A DNA stretch of 64,000 nt from Olegusella massiliensis (GTDB lineage: Bacteria; Actinomycetota; Coriobacteriia; Coriobacteriales; Atopobiaceae): assembly GCF_900078545.1 (NCBI RefSeq), contig NZ_FLLS01000002.1:496001-560000 (forward strand). The letters are read 5' to 3'. The position numbers were made by a program, and so were the translations under genes. Below are positions 55,119-64,000 of this stretch, one piece after another. Position 1 is the first letter of the stretch. Each line of letters opens with the position of its first letter. The notes beneath the pieces were generated by a model. It searched no databases. It saw only the letters and a list, made by a program, of their open reading frames with translations, and had not been told where the DNA came from.

Positions 55119-55850
55119 ATGGGCCTGTTTGATCGCTTCAAAAAGAGCAACTGCGCAGTCTGTGGCAAAGAGGTCGGTGCTTTGGGCAAGCGCAAGATAG
55201 ACGATGGCTACATCTGCAAGGAATGTGCCAATAAACTCTCCCCCTTCTATCTGGGTCGCAAGAAGTCTTCCGTGGAAGACATCAAAGCGCAACTAGAATA
55301 TCGCGAGGCAAATAAAGCCGAAGTTGCAGCATTCCAGGCAAATCGCACGCTTGGCTTGGATGAAAAGGTCATGATTGATAGCGTTAAGGGCAACTTTGTT
55401 GTGGTACGCCAAGGCCGCAATTGGAAGGAAACTAACCCAGACGTCATCCCCTTAGCGCAGGTCACAGGTGCACAGGTGGATTTTGACGAAGAGCGTGATG
55501 AAGAAACCTACACGGACAAAGACGGCAACACCAAGCGTTATGTACCTCCTCGCTACACGTATTCATATACATCAAAGGTTGTGGTAAGTGTCAATAATCC
55601 TTGGTTTGATGGCTTTACCATTGATGTATCAAGTGGAAGCACTTCAATGCCGCACTCCTTGGAATCCGAGCAGGCGCGTACAACAGCGCAGGAAATTTGT
55701 GAAGCTCTTACTACCGAGCGCGAGCGTATTTACGAATCCATCGAAGCAGATCGCGCACCAAAGACGGCAATGACCTGTCCTCACTGTGGCGCCACAACAA
55801 CACCCGATGCCTCAGGCTGCTGCGAATTCTGCGGTGGTGCGATGACGTAG
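55119..55850 (+). CDS. DUF4428-domain zinc-ribbon protein
   Basis: 243 residues. The N-terminal DUF4428 ribbon has CAVCGKEVG ... CKEC; the C-terminus has another (CPHCGATT ... CEFCGG). The middle has a PH-like, beta-rich stretch (KGNFVVVRQGRNWKE). Function unknown. ATG 55119 follows GAAGGGAGAAACT. In architecture it belongs with the zinc-ribbon proteins at 10734 and 12328. Confidence 0.8.
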   Translation: MGLFDRFKKSNCAVCGKEVGALGKRKIDDGYICKECANKLSPFYLGRKKSSVEDIKAQLEYREANKAEVAAFQANRTLGLDEKVMIDSVKGNFVVVRQGRNWKETNPDVIPLAQVTGAQVDFDEERDEETYTDKDGNTKRYVPPRYTYSYTSKVVVSVNNPWFDGFTIDVSSGSTSMPHSLESEQARTTAQEICEALTTERERIYESIEADRAPKTAMTCPHCGATTTPDASGCCEFCGGAMT

Positions 55851-55883
55851 TTTTGGCTGCGAACTGCCAAGATAAAGAAATGC

Positions 55884-55942
55884 ATGAGGGGCATAGTTTA
55901 ATCGAAAAGCCGTATGTGTAAAAGAAAAGCTATGCCTCTCAT
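55884..55942 (+). repeat. 13-bp inverted repeat (possible RNA hairpin)
   Basis: ATGAGGGGCATAG (55884-55896) and CTATGCCTCTCAT (55930-55942) pair fully in RNA if one G-U pair is allowed, with a 33-base loop. No T-run follows. The second arm overlaps the start of a short open frame. Confidence 0.55.
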
Positions 55943-56102
55943 CATGTCTGCCCAAGCAAATCTACATGGTATAAAGCCAGGTTCTCTCAAGGTACAACTC
56001 TATACACAGGGCAAACCTACCGGCAATCCAATGACTCTTAGCGCAAAGCGCTCTCTAAAGAAGAAGATGCCACAGCCCTTTCGCTCCTCACTTGAAGCGT
56101 AA
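55914..56102 (+). CDS. Possible small basic protein, unrecognised
   Basis: An open frame of 62 codons (ATG 55914; a later ATG at 55950 is possible) giving a lysine-rich, soluble peptide with no membrane segment. No clear ribosome site. It lies between two real genes and may be a remnant or spurious. I cannot assign a function. Confidence 0.25.
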   Translation: MCKRKAMPLIMSAQANLHGIKPGSLKVQLYTQGKPTGNPMTLSAKRSLKKKMPQPFRSSLEA

Positions 56103-56178
56103 TATACAGAAGTGAGGTAGCTAATTAATAAGGAAGGCATTGAGACACTTTTCTTGCGGTATGTGAAAGCGTGATCTT

Positions 56179-57066
56179 ATGTGGTTGATAGCGGCTGTTG
56201 GATCGGCGATTTTTGCAGGACTCACTTCAATACTTGCAAAATGTGGGCTAAGTGATACAGATTCTGATATTGCAACCGCACTTCGAACAATCGTCGTTTT
56301 AGTATTTGCCTGGCTTATGGCAGCTATCGTGGGGTCTGTAGAAAGCATCGTCACTATTGATGCAAAATCCCTACTATTCCTTGTACTGTCTGGACTGGCA
56401 ACGGGTGCATCATGGCTTTGCTACTTCAAAGCGCTATCCCTTGGAGACGTGAATAAAGTTGCTCCTATCGATAAATCTTCTACGGTTTTATCCATACTTG
56501 GCGCTACATTTTTCTTGGGTGAGAGTGCACATCTTGCTTTAAAACTTATACTCACCACTCTTTTGGCTGCCGGAATTTTTTTAATGATTGAAGAGCACCA
56601 ATCACCCGCACAACAATCGAGCTCGCTTCAGCCAGCCGCAGGTAATTCTTGGATAATCTATGCATTGCTCTCTGCCATCTTTGCTGCTGCAACGGCAATT
56701 CTTGCAAAAGTCGGCATTACACAGGTCGAATCAAATCTTGGTACTGCTATTCGTACCTGTGTGGTCCTCGTTATGGCCTGGGGCATCGTGTGTATGCGCG
56801 GCAAACAAAATCAGCTCACCTCACTCAATCACAGAGAGCTGCTCTTTATTATCCTTTCTGGACTGGCAACGGGCGCATCGTGGCTTTGCTATTACTACGC
56901 TATCCAAAACGGCATGGTAAGTATCGTTGTCCCCCTAGATAAACTCAGTATCTTGGTGACTATTGCATTTTCTGGAATTGTCTTTCATGAAAAGCTGTCA
57001 CCAAGAGCTGCTTTGGGTTTGGCTCTTATGTCAGTCGCAACTCTTGCAATGGCACTATGGTTATAG
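56179..57066 (+). CDS. EamA/DMT-family transporter
   Basis: 295 residues, ten membrane segments in two homologous halves. The repeat SGLATGASWLCYFKA / SGLATGASWLCYYYA shows the internal duplication, which is still visible in DNA (56389-56424 and 56857-56892). Family members export small metabolites or amino acids; the substrate is unknown. The ribosome site is weak. It is convergent with the MerR gene. Confidence 0.87.
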   Translation: MWLIAAVGSAIFAGLTSILAKCGLSDTDSDIATALRTIVVLVFAWLMAAIVGSVESIVTIDAKSLLFLVLSGLATGASWLCYFKALSLGDVNKVAPIDKSSTVLSILGATFFLGESAHLALKLILTTLLAAGIFLMIEEHQSPAQQSSSLQPAAGNSWIIYALLSAIFAAATAILAKVGITQVESNLGTAIRTCVVLVMAWGIVCMRGKQNQLTSLNHRELLFIILSGLATGASWLCYYYAIQNGMVSIVVPLDKLSILVTIAFSGIVFHEKLSPRAALGLALMSVATLAMALWL

Positions 57067-57116
57067 GCAGAGTGCACCTATAGCTGCACAGTCTGGCATG
57101 TCATATCCGCAGTAAT

Positions 57117-57848
57117 CTACAGGGCAATAAACGCAGCAATTGCATCGCTGGCGTATTGGGCAGTACCTTCTCCAAACTTATCAATATTCTTCTTGAATTC
57201 TGGATTGGCAGAATAACCAGCTCCAATGTAGCCAAAAACCTCACGTGAGCAGTCAAAAACATACGTATTGATATGCTCAAAAAGCTGGTTTGCAAGCTGC
57301 AAATTTTCTTCCGACGCAGCAGGAATGTCTGCTGCCAAGTTTGTCGCAAAAGCGCGAAATACCTTATTGAATGCCGCGGCGATTTCTTCTTCCCTACCTT
57401 TTTGACGATGTTGTGACTCATCAATAACTTCGTTACCGTAAAGTTTGCGAGCCTCGCTTTCATACTTGGCATTGCCCTTCCAAGAAAAACCCTGGAACTT
57501 CTCCTCAACTGACATGGTGGTCTCTCCCTTATATGCACTAATGGTCTTCTTTAATGTATTGACCAGTGTGTTTAGTTGGCTTTGCTCATGTTGAAGAAGC
57601 AAAAGCTGGCTCTCAAGCAGCCCTAGACGATCCTCTTTTGCACTTTCTAGTAATCCGCAAATCTCTTTCAATGAAAATTTAAGTTGACGATAAAACAGAA
57701 TACTCTGCAATGTATCAAGGTCTTCATCGCTGTAATAGCGATACCCATTTTTTGTCCGCTTTGGCACCAACAAACCGATTTGGTCGTAGTGATGTAGTGT
57801 GCGAACGGATATGCCCGAAATCCTAGCTGCTTCTTGGATAAGATACAT
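57117..57848 (-). CDS. MerR-family regulator with TipAS effector domain
   Basis: 243 residues. MerR HTH (ISVRTLHHYDQIGLLVP, about 12-28) and dimerisation helix, then a TipAS domain (about 120-243, with FSWKGNAKYESEARKLYGNEV). TipA-type regulators bind thiopeptides and other drugs and activate export or their own genes. GAGGAGGGGTGT precedes the ATG. A 19-bp-spacer promoter lies directly upstream. Confidence 0.92.
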   Translation of the reverse strand: MYLIQEAARISGISVRTLHHYDQIGLLVPKRTKNGYRYYSDEDLDTLQSILFYRQLKFSLKEICGLLESAKEDRLGLLESQLLLLQHEQSQLNTLVNTLKKTISAYKGETTMSVEEKFQGFSWKGNAKYESEARKLYGNEVIDESQHRQKGREEEIAAAFNKVFRAFATNLAADIPAASEENLQLANQLFEHINTYVFDCSREVFGYIGAGYSANPEFKKNIDKFGEGTAQYASDAIAAFIAL

Positions 57849-57868
57849 ACACCCCTCCTCCGCAAACA

Positions 57869-57899
57869 GTTATACGACCTCACGTTGCGTAAGGGTCAA
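57869..57899 (-). promoter_or_regulatory. MerR-type promoter with 19-bp spacer and dyad
   Basis: On the minus strand -35 TTGACC (57899-57894) and -10 TATAAC (57874-57869) are 19 bp apart, the long spacing that MerR activators correct. The spacer holds the dyad CCTTACG-CAA-CGTGAGG with one mismatch. It fits autoregulation of the TipA-like gene. Confidence 0.75.
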
Positions 57900-58023
57900 G
57901 CATGTTTTTAATATTTTTATTTTGGTTTCTATCCTCACGAACACAAAGCGGATTGTACCTAGATGAGAATGCAGCATAGTAGGGCTTAAAACTTAGCTAC
58001 TGGTTGCGCTATCTTGCCTGCGC

Positions 58024-59757
58024 CTAGATACCACAAGGATAACTGCTGGCATGCATCTGCTCGTCCAGCACAACGGTGCGATAAAAACCAAAGCCTCCCG
58101 AGAAGTTATAGCAATCAATACCCTTTTGCTTGAGGATGCGTGTCGCAAGGTAACTACGCAGGCCGCTCTGACAAATAAGATACGCGGGTTTGTTCGTGTC
58201 AATTTCGCCGATACGCTCGCGCAGCTCGTCCACCGGGATATTTACAAAGCCCTCGATATGACTGCGGTCATACTCAGCTGCCGTACGCACATCAAGCAGG
58301 GTTACCCTACCATCACGTGGCAACTCGGAAGCCATATCATAATGCCACTGCTTTACCAATCCGTTCTCAAGATTCTCAATCATAAAGCCGGCCATATTGA
58401 CGGGATCTTTTGCCGAAGAATAGGGTGGCGCATATGCTAGGTCGAGCTCTGCCAATTCAGTAGCTTTCATACCTGCATGAATCGCTGTAGCCAACACATC
58501 GATGCGCTTGTCTACGCCCTGCTTGCCAACAATTTGCGCACCGAGGATACGCAGACTGCCCTTTTCGTAGATAAGCTTTAGGGTCATTGCACGCGCACCT
58601 GGGTAATATGACGCATGTGACACAGGGCTGAGAACCACCTTGTCGTAGTTGAGACCCGCGCTTTTTGCGGTGGTTTCATTGATACCCGTAGATGCAACGG
58701 TGAGGTCAAAGAGCTTAATGATGGATGAGCCCTGTGAGCCTGTAAACCGCGCATCGATGCCGCATATATTGTTTGCAGCAATACGGCCTTGTTTGTTGGC
58801 GGGACCTGCGAGAGCAATCGAAGTATCAGCACCAGTCACAAAATGCTTAACCTGCACGGCATCACCAACTGCATAAATATCCGGGATGGAGGTCTGCATG
58901 TGATCATTGACCACAATGCTGCCCTTGATACCCAGCTCAAGACCTGCTTCGCGCGCCAATGCCGTATCGGGTGTCACTCCAATAGCTAAAAGCACCATAT
59001 CCGAATGCAGCGCTTCTGCATCCTTAAGGAGCGTTGACACGCCTGTCTGCGCATCGCGAGCAGGCCCTTCAGATTCTTCAGGCGTGGCAGTCTGTGCATC
59101 GCGAGCAAAACCTTCAACCGTGGCATTCAGACGCAGGTCAACGCCCTGCTTGCGCAGTTCGGCATGGCAAAAAGCTGCCATATCTGCATCGAGAGGAAGC
59201 AATACCTGTGGGGTGTTCTGCACAAGGGTGACCCGCACGCCCAGCCCCACCAAGTTTTCAGCCATCTCAAGACCGATAAAGCCACCGCCTGCAACAACAG
59301 CAGTCTTGGGCTGGTGCTCGACAATCCACTCTTTAATTTTGAAGGTATCTTCCACCGTGCGTAGCGTAAAGACCCCATCAAGCTCAGTACCCACAAAGTT
59401 AGGTACCGTTGGACGAGCGCCAGGTGAGAGCAGCAAGCGGTCGTAGCTTTCCTCAAACTCCTCGCCCGACTCAAGATTACGAACAAGCACAATCTTGCGC
59501 TCAGGAATGATACGCACTACTTCATGGCGCACACGTACATCCAAACGAAAACGCTTGTTGAGACTTTCAGGAGTCTGTACCGCAAGAGCCTTCTTGTCGG
59601 TAATAATGCCTCCTATGTAATACGGAAGACCGCAGTTTGCATAAGAAACGTAAGCAGAGCGCTCAAAGATAATAATCTGGGCCTGCTCATCAAGTCGACG
59701 AATACGAGTTGCCGCACTTGCTCCGCCAGCTACGCCACCCACGATGACCACTTTCAT
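58024..59757 (-). CDS. CoA-disulfide reductase / rhodanese fusion
   Basis: 577 residues. An N-terminal FAD/NAD(P)-disulfide reductase (VVIVGGVAGGASAATRIRR; redox C42 in SYANCGLPYY) and a C-terminal rhodanese domain (LLDVRTAAEYDRSHIEG; catalytic C529 in LICQSGLRS). Such CoADR-RHD proteins reduce CoA-disulfide, per- or polysulfide. Between residues about 217 and 240 there is an in-frame 15-codon tandem duplication (ARDAQT twice) in a loop. The start ATG 59757 is well placed. It probably serves sulfur or redox stress. Confidence 0.9.
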   Translation of the reverse strand: MKVVIVGGVAGGASAATRIRRLDEQAQIIIFERSAYVSYANCGLPYYIGGIITDKKALAVQTPESLNKRFRLDVRVRHEVVRIIPERKIVLVRNLESGEEFEESYDRLLLSPGARPTVPNFVGTELDGVFTLRTVEDTFKIKEWIVEHQPKTAVVAGGGFIGLEMAENLVGLGVRVTLVQNTPQVLLPLDADMAAFCHAELRKQGVDLRLNATVEGFARDAQTATPEESEGPARDAQTGVSTLLKDAEALHSDMVLLAIGVTPDTALAREAGLELGIKGSIVVNDHMQTSIPDIYAVGDAVQVKHFVTGADTSIALAGPANKQGRIAANNICGIDARFTGSQGSSIIKLFDLTVASTGINETTAKSAGLNYDKVVLSPVSHASYYPGARAMTLKLIYEKGSLRILGAQIVGKQGVDKRIDVLATAIHAGMKATELAELDLAYAPPYSSAKDPVNMAGFMIENLENGLVKQWHYDMASELPRDGRVTLLDVRTAAEYDRSHIEGFVNIPVDELRERIGEIDTNKPAYLICQSGLRSYLATRILKQKGIDCYNFSGGFGFYRTVVLDEQMHASSYPCGI

Positions 59758-59807
59758 GGCTACCTCTCAATCTTGCCTCGGTATGTCGCAATACCACTGG
59801 ATGCGTA

Positions 59808-60860
59808 TTAGTTTTGACGCCGAATCCAAGCCCTTAGAGCAGAGTATATAACCACAAACAAAACGGCTGCAACAGGCCAAATCCCCCAAGAATGAGCCCA
59901 ATCCCAGGTGAAGATGGAATATGCTAGGTAAATAGCAGTCACAAGACACCAATACACTCTAGGTAACCAGTCAATACAGCGACCAATACGTTTGTTTTCT
60001 ATGGTGAAATCTTCTATTTGCAGTAGTTTGAGATAACTCGAGCGGATCATCCCAAATTTAACGAGGAAAAATACTCCTGCTCCCACAAAGGCAAGAAACA
60101 AAGGAACGCTAAGATACGAAACGGGGTCATCTTCAAATATTGATCCTATAACAACCACAGGCAGCACGCCTAGAAAGATTAAAATGATGCTGAATGCAAG
60201 CGTAAGATGATAAGAGCTTTCAAACGCTTCTTTTTTACGCAGAATGGCAGCTTCCACACCATATTGCAGCTCAAGCTCCTCGCCTTCTAAGTATTCATAG
60301 CGTTTTAGCTTGCCACCGTTAACGATGAACAACGCTGTAGCAACTGCAACAGCAAGCAATAAAACTGCGAGACCAATTCCTGTAGCGGTGCCCTCACTCA
60401 TCCCCATAAAATTTTTTTCGCTAAGCGCTTCCAGCACAAACAATACAATGGGAGACCATGTGCACAGGGCAACTCCAAGGGCCATAGCAGAAGAACTTTG
60501 TGCCACAAGGTTGGTATATTCACTCGCTTCCTCGAGTGAAACTTTACGAACATCAGACGATTCTGATGCCGCCAAAACATTAGTGTCAGAACGAGAATTG
60601 CTTGTATACGCCTCGCCGCTCTCTTGATTGTCCACAAGAAGCGATAAGTTCTGCTCATCATCAGCAGTATCTTTGAGTAGGTAATCAATACTCACACCAA
60701 AAAGCTCGCTCATCTGCACGACCTTGGTAATGTCAGGCATAGCATTTGTAGCTTCCCACTTTGATACAGACTGACGTGATACACCTAATTGCTGCGCAAG
60801 TTCTTCTTGGGACCAGCCGAGACGTTTGCGTAAGCTCATAATTTTTTCTGCGAGAATCAT
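59808..60860 (-). CDS. XRE-family HTH regulator with membrane domain
   Basis: 350 residues. The N-terminal XRE HTH is clear (WSQEELAQQLGVSRQSVSKWE). After a Ser/Asp-rich linker there are about five to six membrane segments. Such fusions are common in Gram-positives and may couple membrane state to gene control; the target is unknown. ATG 60860 has GAAAGGCAC upstream; an open frame starts earlier without a ribosome site. Confidence 0.85.
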   Translation of the reverse strand: MILAEKIMSLRKRLGWSQEELAQQLGVSRQSVSKWEATNAMPDITKVVQMSELFGVSIDYLLKDTADDEQNLSLLVDNQESGEAYTSNSRSDTNVLAASESSDVRKVSLEEASEYTNLVAQSSSAMALGVALCTWSPIVLFVLEALSEKNFMGMSEGTATGIGLAVLLLAVAVATALFIVNGGKLKRYEYLEGEELELQYGVEAAILRKKEAFESSYHLTLAFSIILIFLGVLPVVVIGSIFEDDPVSYLSVPLFLAFVGAGVFFLVKFGMIRSSYLKLLQIEDFTIENKRIGRCIDWLPRVYWCLVTAIYLAYSIFTWDWAHSWGIWPVAAVLFVVIYSALRAWIRRQN

Positions 60861-61235
60861 AATTAGTGCCTTTCGGATAATGATTTTCCTCTTCGTCGAC
60901 GCGGTTAAAAGCTTAGGAAACATAGCTCAATTTCGCTACCAACTTTGGTTGGAACCTTGTCAACCACTGGTTGCATAGGCCCTTTAGCTGAAAATATAGC
61001 TAAGTATCTTTCTGCAAAGATACAAATTTTGCCTGCCAAACCACTAACCTATGTGCTTATCAACGTAGCCACGTGTTGCCATCGCTCTATCGCAGTCTTA
61101 AAACGTTGCAACGAATCGGGAGGGTTTTGGTTACAGATTTGTACGCAAGAGATACTAATCCCATACAACTAAGCAGCAAGTGTGGTTTGAAAAGTAATTC
61201 TCAAATAGGATAAAGCAATCAACTAGCATATTATT
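60861..61235. other. Divergent intergenic region without a gene
   Basis: Between the XRE and methyltransferase genes. It contains two short hairpins (CCAAC-TTTG-GTTGG and CAACCA-C-TGGTTG near 60938-60974). I see no supported gene; a 75-codon open frame has no ribosome site or recognisable motif. Promoters of both flanking genes should be here. Confidence 0.5.
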
Positions 61236-61257
61236 ATAGTTAGTCATACCTAACTAT
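61236..61257. promoter_or_regulatory. Palindromic operator candidate before the methyltransferase gene
   Basis: ATAGTTAG-TCATAC-CTAACTAT has perfect 8-bp arms and lies 11 bases before the start ATG at 61269, overlapping the likely leader. It could be a repressor site. The regulator is not known. Confidence 0.5.
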
Positions 61258-61268
61258 AGGAGTTTAGT

Positions 61269-61898
61269 ATGAATAAAAAGACGTGGGATCGCTTTGCGCC
61301 GATTTATAACTTGGCGCTAAGATCTGAAAGACATCTTTTCGAGACAATGTATACGCGCATTGCTCAACTGGTCGAGAACAAAGATGTATTGGAAATCGCC
61401 TGTGGTCCAGGACAGCTCGCAAAGCACATTGCACCATCAGCCCATGAGGTTGTAGCAACAGATTATTCTTCAGGCATGATTTATGAAGCACAAAAAGGTA
61501 CGATACCTGCAAATCTCAGTTTTATGGTTGCAAACGCCGTGGATCTGCCATTTGAAGATAATACGTTTGATGTTGTTGTTATAGCAAATGCACTGCATAT
61601 AATCCCTGCCCCCGAGAGGGTACTTGCGGAAATAGATCGTGTACTCAAAACTGGCGGCTTACTTGTAGCGCCTAACTTTGTTGCGCGTGAGGGCAAGCAG
61701 AAAGCTAAGTTGTGGACACGCATTCTCGAAATTGCTGGCGTTACATTTGAGCAGCAGTGGGCTGCAGCAGACTACATGACATTTCTTGCAGATAATGGCT
61801 GGCAGATACAGCATTTTACGACGCTGTATGCTCGGATACCTCTTCTCTATTGCGAATGCATCTCATCAAGCTCTTCTGCGAGTATGCCCCAAAGCTAA
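61269..61898 (+). CDS. Class I SAM-dependent methyltransferase
   Basis: 209 residues, UbiE/Methyltransf_11 type. SAM-binding motif VLEIACGPGQLAKHIA and the post-motif ATDYSSGMI are clear; VVIANALHIIPAPERVLAEI is motif II/III. The substrate cannot be told from sequence. ATAGGAGTTTAGT precedes ATG. It is convergent with the metal ATPase. Confidence 0.87.
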   Translation: MNKKTWDRFAPIYNLALRSERHLFETMYTRIAQLVENKDVLEIACGPGQLAKHIAPSAHEVVATDYSSGMIYEAQKGTIPANLSFMVANAVDLPFEDNTFDVVVIANALHIIPAPERVLAEIDRVLKTGGLLVAPNFVAREGKQKAKLWTRILEIAGVTFEQQWAAADYMTFLADNGWQIQHFTTLYARIPLLYCECISSSSSASMPQS

Positions 61899-61969
61899 GC
61901 TTTCAGCCTCAGTCCACTCAAAAATACTTCCTCAATATATATGAGCGATTGATCTGCTGGCAAACCTTG

Positions 61970-64000
61970 TTAATCAGATAAACGCTTTTGCGACGGCTGA
62001 GTCCGCAGCAGCGGAGTCACATTATGAGTCGCAACCGCAAGTGTCGAGGCATTATGTAGAAAGGCAGCAGTAGTAATGGTAATAAACTGCGCCACACCAA
62101 GTGCGATGAGCGCAGAGTTGAACATGACAATAAAGTGATACTTACGGTGGATGCGTTGCATAAGTCGCTGCGAGAGTACTCGCAACTCAACAAGAGACTC
62201 AAGGGAAGAGCCGTGCACTGAGACATCCGCTACGGCACGCGCAATATCACTTGCATCAGCAAGAGCTACCGATACATTTGCCGCCGCCAGTGCAGGTGAG
62301 TCATTAATACCATCACCAACCATTACCACGACATGGCCTTCATCGCGTAGCTGCTGTACAAAATCGCTTTTATCCTCGGGAAGTACCTGAGCATAATAGT
62401 GGTCAATACCAAGTTCTGCGGCAACCGTAGCAGCACAGTACTTGGAATCCCCTGTAAGCATCACAACATCCTTGATACCTAAGAGCCGCAACTGGCGAAT
62501 AACCTCAGTTGCTTCGAGGCGCAAGGGATCAGAAACACAGATGGCACCCAGCAAACGACCAGCCATTGACACATAAATGTGAGAGCTGTCTGGCTCCTCG
62601 CAAATAATCCGTTTGAGCAAATCTTCGTTGCGTGGCACTCCTTCATCTTCGAATATAAAATGGGCTGACCCAATCAATGTGTCCTGACCATCTATCGTTG
62701 TTGAGATGCCATGCGCTATCACATAACGCACCTCAGCGTGCAGTTCTCGTTCATGATGTAGCCCGCGTAGCTTTGCTTCACGCACAATAGCGCGTGCTAC
62801 GCTGTGGGGGTAATGTTCCTCAACGCAAGCGGCATAGCGCAGCAGAGTATCTTCATCTACATCTGCGCATGTCAACACCCGCTTGACACGTGGTTCTGCC
62901 ACGGTAAGCGTGCCTGTCTTATCAAAAACAATTACATCAGCAGCCGCAAGTGCTTCAAGGTATTTGCCACCCTTAACAATCACATTACGGTCAGCTGCCT
63001 CTTTCATCGCACTCATCACTGCGATAGGCGTGGAAATTTTTATTGCACAGGAATAGTCCACCATGAGCACAGCCATAGCCCGCAGGATATTGCGCGTGTA
63101 TACAAAAACACCAAAAAAGGCAGCAAAGCTCCAGGGTACAAGTGCATCAGCAAGTCGTTCTGCACGGCTTTGACTTGCAGCTTTCAACTCTGATGAACTT
63201 TCTACCATCGAAACGAGCTGGTCGATACGCGCGCGTCCTGGGGGTGCTGTTACTTGTACCTGCAGGTCACCATCCTCAAGCGCTGTGCCAGCATAAACAG
63301 TAATACCCTTATCCTTATGTACAGGACGAGACTCGCCAGTCATGCTTGCCTCGTTAAGCTCACCTTCTCCTGCCACAATAAAGCCGTCAACAGGCAAGAC
63401 CTGACCGCTACGAATATGCAAAATATGACCCTCGCGCACATCCGCAAGCGAGACTTCAACGTCAATACCATCTATAATTCGCCACACGGTCTCAGCACGG
63501 GTGAAAAGTCCATCTGCCAAAGCAATGCGAGCGCGTCTCTGTATATGTTCCTGCAGGATATCAGAGATGCCTAGTAGAAAAATAACAGTAGAAGCATCAG
63601 CAAATGCACCGCGCAAAAGCGACACAGTAATTGCTGTTGCATCAAGAACCTCAACAGTCAACTCACCTTTTACCAGTCGCCTCAGACCCTCCCAAATGCG
63701 AGGTATAGCGCGAAGAATAATCATCGCGTATCCGATGGGTCGTGGGAGAAATAGCCTACATAGTAAGCGTTGCGCAACAAGATTGCCCGTTTGCAGGGCA
63801 AAATCGTTGTCCGCCACTGCCATGGACAGCTCACCCTCGTCTGCCTTTTGAGGCAAATTGAGCGTATTGAGATTATCAACTGTCGCCAATACAGCATCAC
63901 GAGCAGCAGGACTACCCGTAACCAATATCGAACCGTTGGCCGTATGAACCTCTGCCGAGTAGACCCCATCGAGCGCCATCAATGCATGCGCAACGCCACG
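61970..64000 (-). CDS. P1B-type heavy-metal ATPase (5' end beyond window)
   Basis: 677 residues visible. Remains of an N-terminal metal-binding domain are followed by membrane segments, the actuator loop (NEASMTGESRPV), DKTGTLT phosphorylation site and GDGINDSPALAAAN. The metal-site helix reads DYSCAIKISTPIAV: the usual CPC/SPC is replaced by Y-S-C-A, which means metal choice cannot be predicted by the usual rule. The gene starts right of 64000. By family it moves a transition metal out of the cell. Confidence 0.9.
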   Translation of the reverse strand, partial: RGVAHALMALDGVYSAEVHTANGSILVTGSPAARDAVLATVDNLNTLNLPQKADEGELSMAVADNDFALQTGNLVAQRLLCRLFLPRPIGYAMIILRAIPRIWEGLRRLVKGELTVEVLDATAITVSLLRGAFADASTVIFLLGISDILQEHIQRRARIALADGLFTRAETVWRIIDGIDVEVSLADVREGHILHIRSGQVLPVDGFIVAGEGELNEASMTGESRPVHKDKGITVYAGTALEDGDLQVQVTAPPGRARIDQLVSMVESSSELKAASQSRAERLADALVPWSFAAFFGVFVYTRNILRAMAVLMVDYSCAIKISTPIAVMSAMKEAADRNVIVKGGKYLEALAAADVIVFDKTGTLTVAEPRVKRVLTCADVDEDTLLRYAACVEEHYPHSVARAIVREAKLRGLHHERELHAEVRYVIAHGISTTIDGQDTLIGSAHFIFEDEGVPRNEDLLKRIICEEPDSSHIYVSMAGRLLGAICVSDPLRLEATEVIRQLRLLGIKDVVMLTGDSKYCAATVAAELGIDHYYAQVLPEDKSDFVQQLRDEGHVVVMVGDGINDSPALAAANVSVALADASDIARAVADVSVHGSSLESLVELRVLSQRLMQRIHRKYHFIVMFNSALIALGVAQFITITTAAFLHNASTLAVATHNVTPLLRTQPSQKRLSD

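Noticed and set aside
60945-61172. 75-codon open frame between the XRE and methyltransferase genes
   Set aside because: No ribosome site, no recognisable motif, and it runs through short hairpins.
1-64000. CRISPR arrays, tRNA or rRNA genes, intact transposases
   Set aside because: Intergenic gaps were read and none shows repeat-spacer order, a tRNA cloverleaf or transposase motifs.

Overview
The window looks like chromosomal DNA from an anaerobic or facultative Gram-positive bacterium of the class Coriobacteriia, most likely an Atopobium/Lancefieldella/Olsenella-type member of the Atopobiaceae. This is inferred from family content and protein style: pyruvate formate-lyase, a giant 2-hydroxyacyl-CoA dehydratase activase, a D-alanylation cluster, many zinc-ribbon proteins, medium GC and strong Shine-Dalgarno sites. 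No rRNA, tRNA, CRISPR array or intact insertion sequence was seen.

Layout. 1-6.2 kb: a leftward housekeeping block (holB fragment, tmk, topA, tatC, tatA/B, a STAS protein, a TPR membrane protein). 6.4-9.5 kb: an aminotransferase, a small unknown protein and nhaA. 9.6-13.6 kb: a lipoprotein, then a zinc-ribbon membrane protein and an SPFH/zinc-ribbon protein that resemble the YdjG/YdjI pair of Bacillus. 13.8-17.1 kb: an FMN riboswitch driving a complete, dedicated riboflavin ECF transporter (RibU, fused double ATPase, EcfT). 17.4-22.9 kb: a TetR regulator and a 1576-residue activase fusion behind a cluster of similar operator-like sites. 23-30.8 kb: CapA, a UPF0210 protein, a class A beta-lactamase-like serine hydrolase, murB, azlCD, an RsmJ-type methyltransferase and DegV. 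30.9-40.5 kb: an OPT transporter, a DUF975 protein, a two-component pair and a dlt-type cluster in the order A-C-B-SGNH. 40.5-44.4 kb: yaaA, bcp, a hydroxyacyl-CoA dehydrogenase, then about 1.2 kb of decayed DNA with an esterase pseudogene and a long inverted repeat. 44.4-51.4 kb: a LytTR/DUF3021 pair, a DUF218 protein, ogt, a Crp/Fnr regulator and pflA-pflB with an FNR-like box in front. 51.7-55 kb: a three-gene signalling module (7TM sensor, soluble kinase, LuxR regulator). 55-64 kb: a DUF4428 protein, an EamA transporter, a TipA-like MerR regulator with its 19-bp-spacer promoter, a CoA-disulfide-reductase/rhodanese fusion, an XRE membrane protein, a methyltransferase and a P1B-type ATPase cut by the window end.

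The parts most worth a second look are non-coding. A structured repeat of about 80-140 bp occurs twice, each time between convergent genes. Two mutually inverted 21-bp palindromes sit after ecfT. A GCCCGGGCTA element is repeated three times after pflB. An 18-bp motif is shared by two distant divergent promoters. Among the genes, the three-protein 7TM signalling module and the SPFH/zinc-ribbon pair are the best candidates for poorly described systems.
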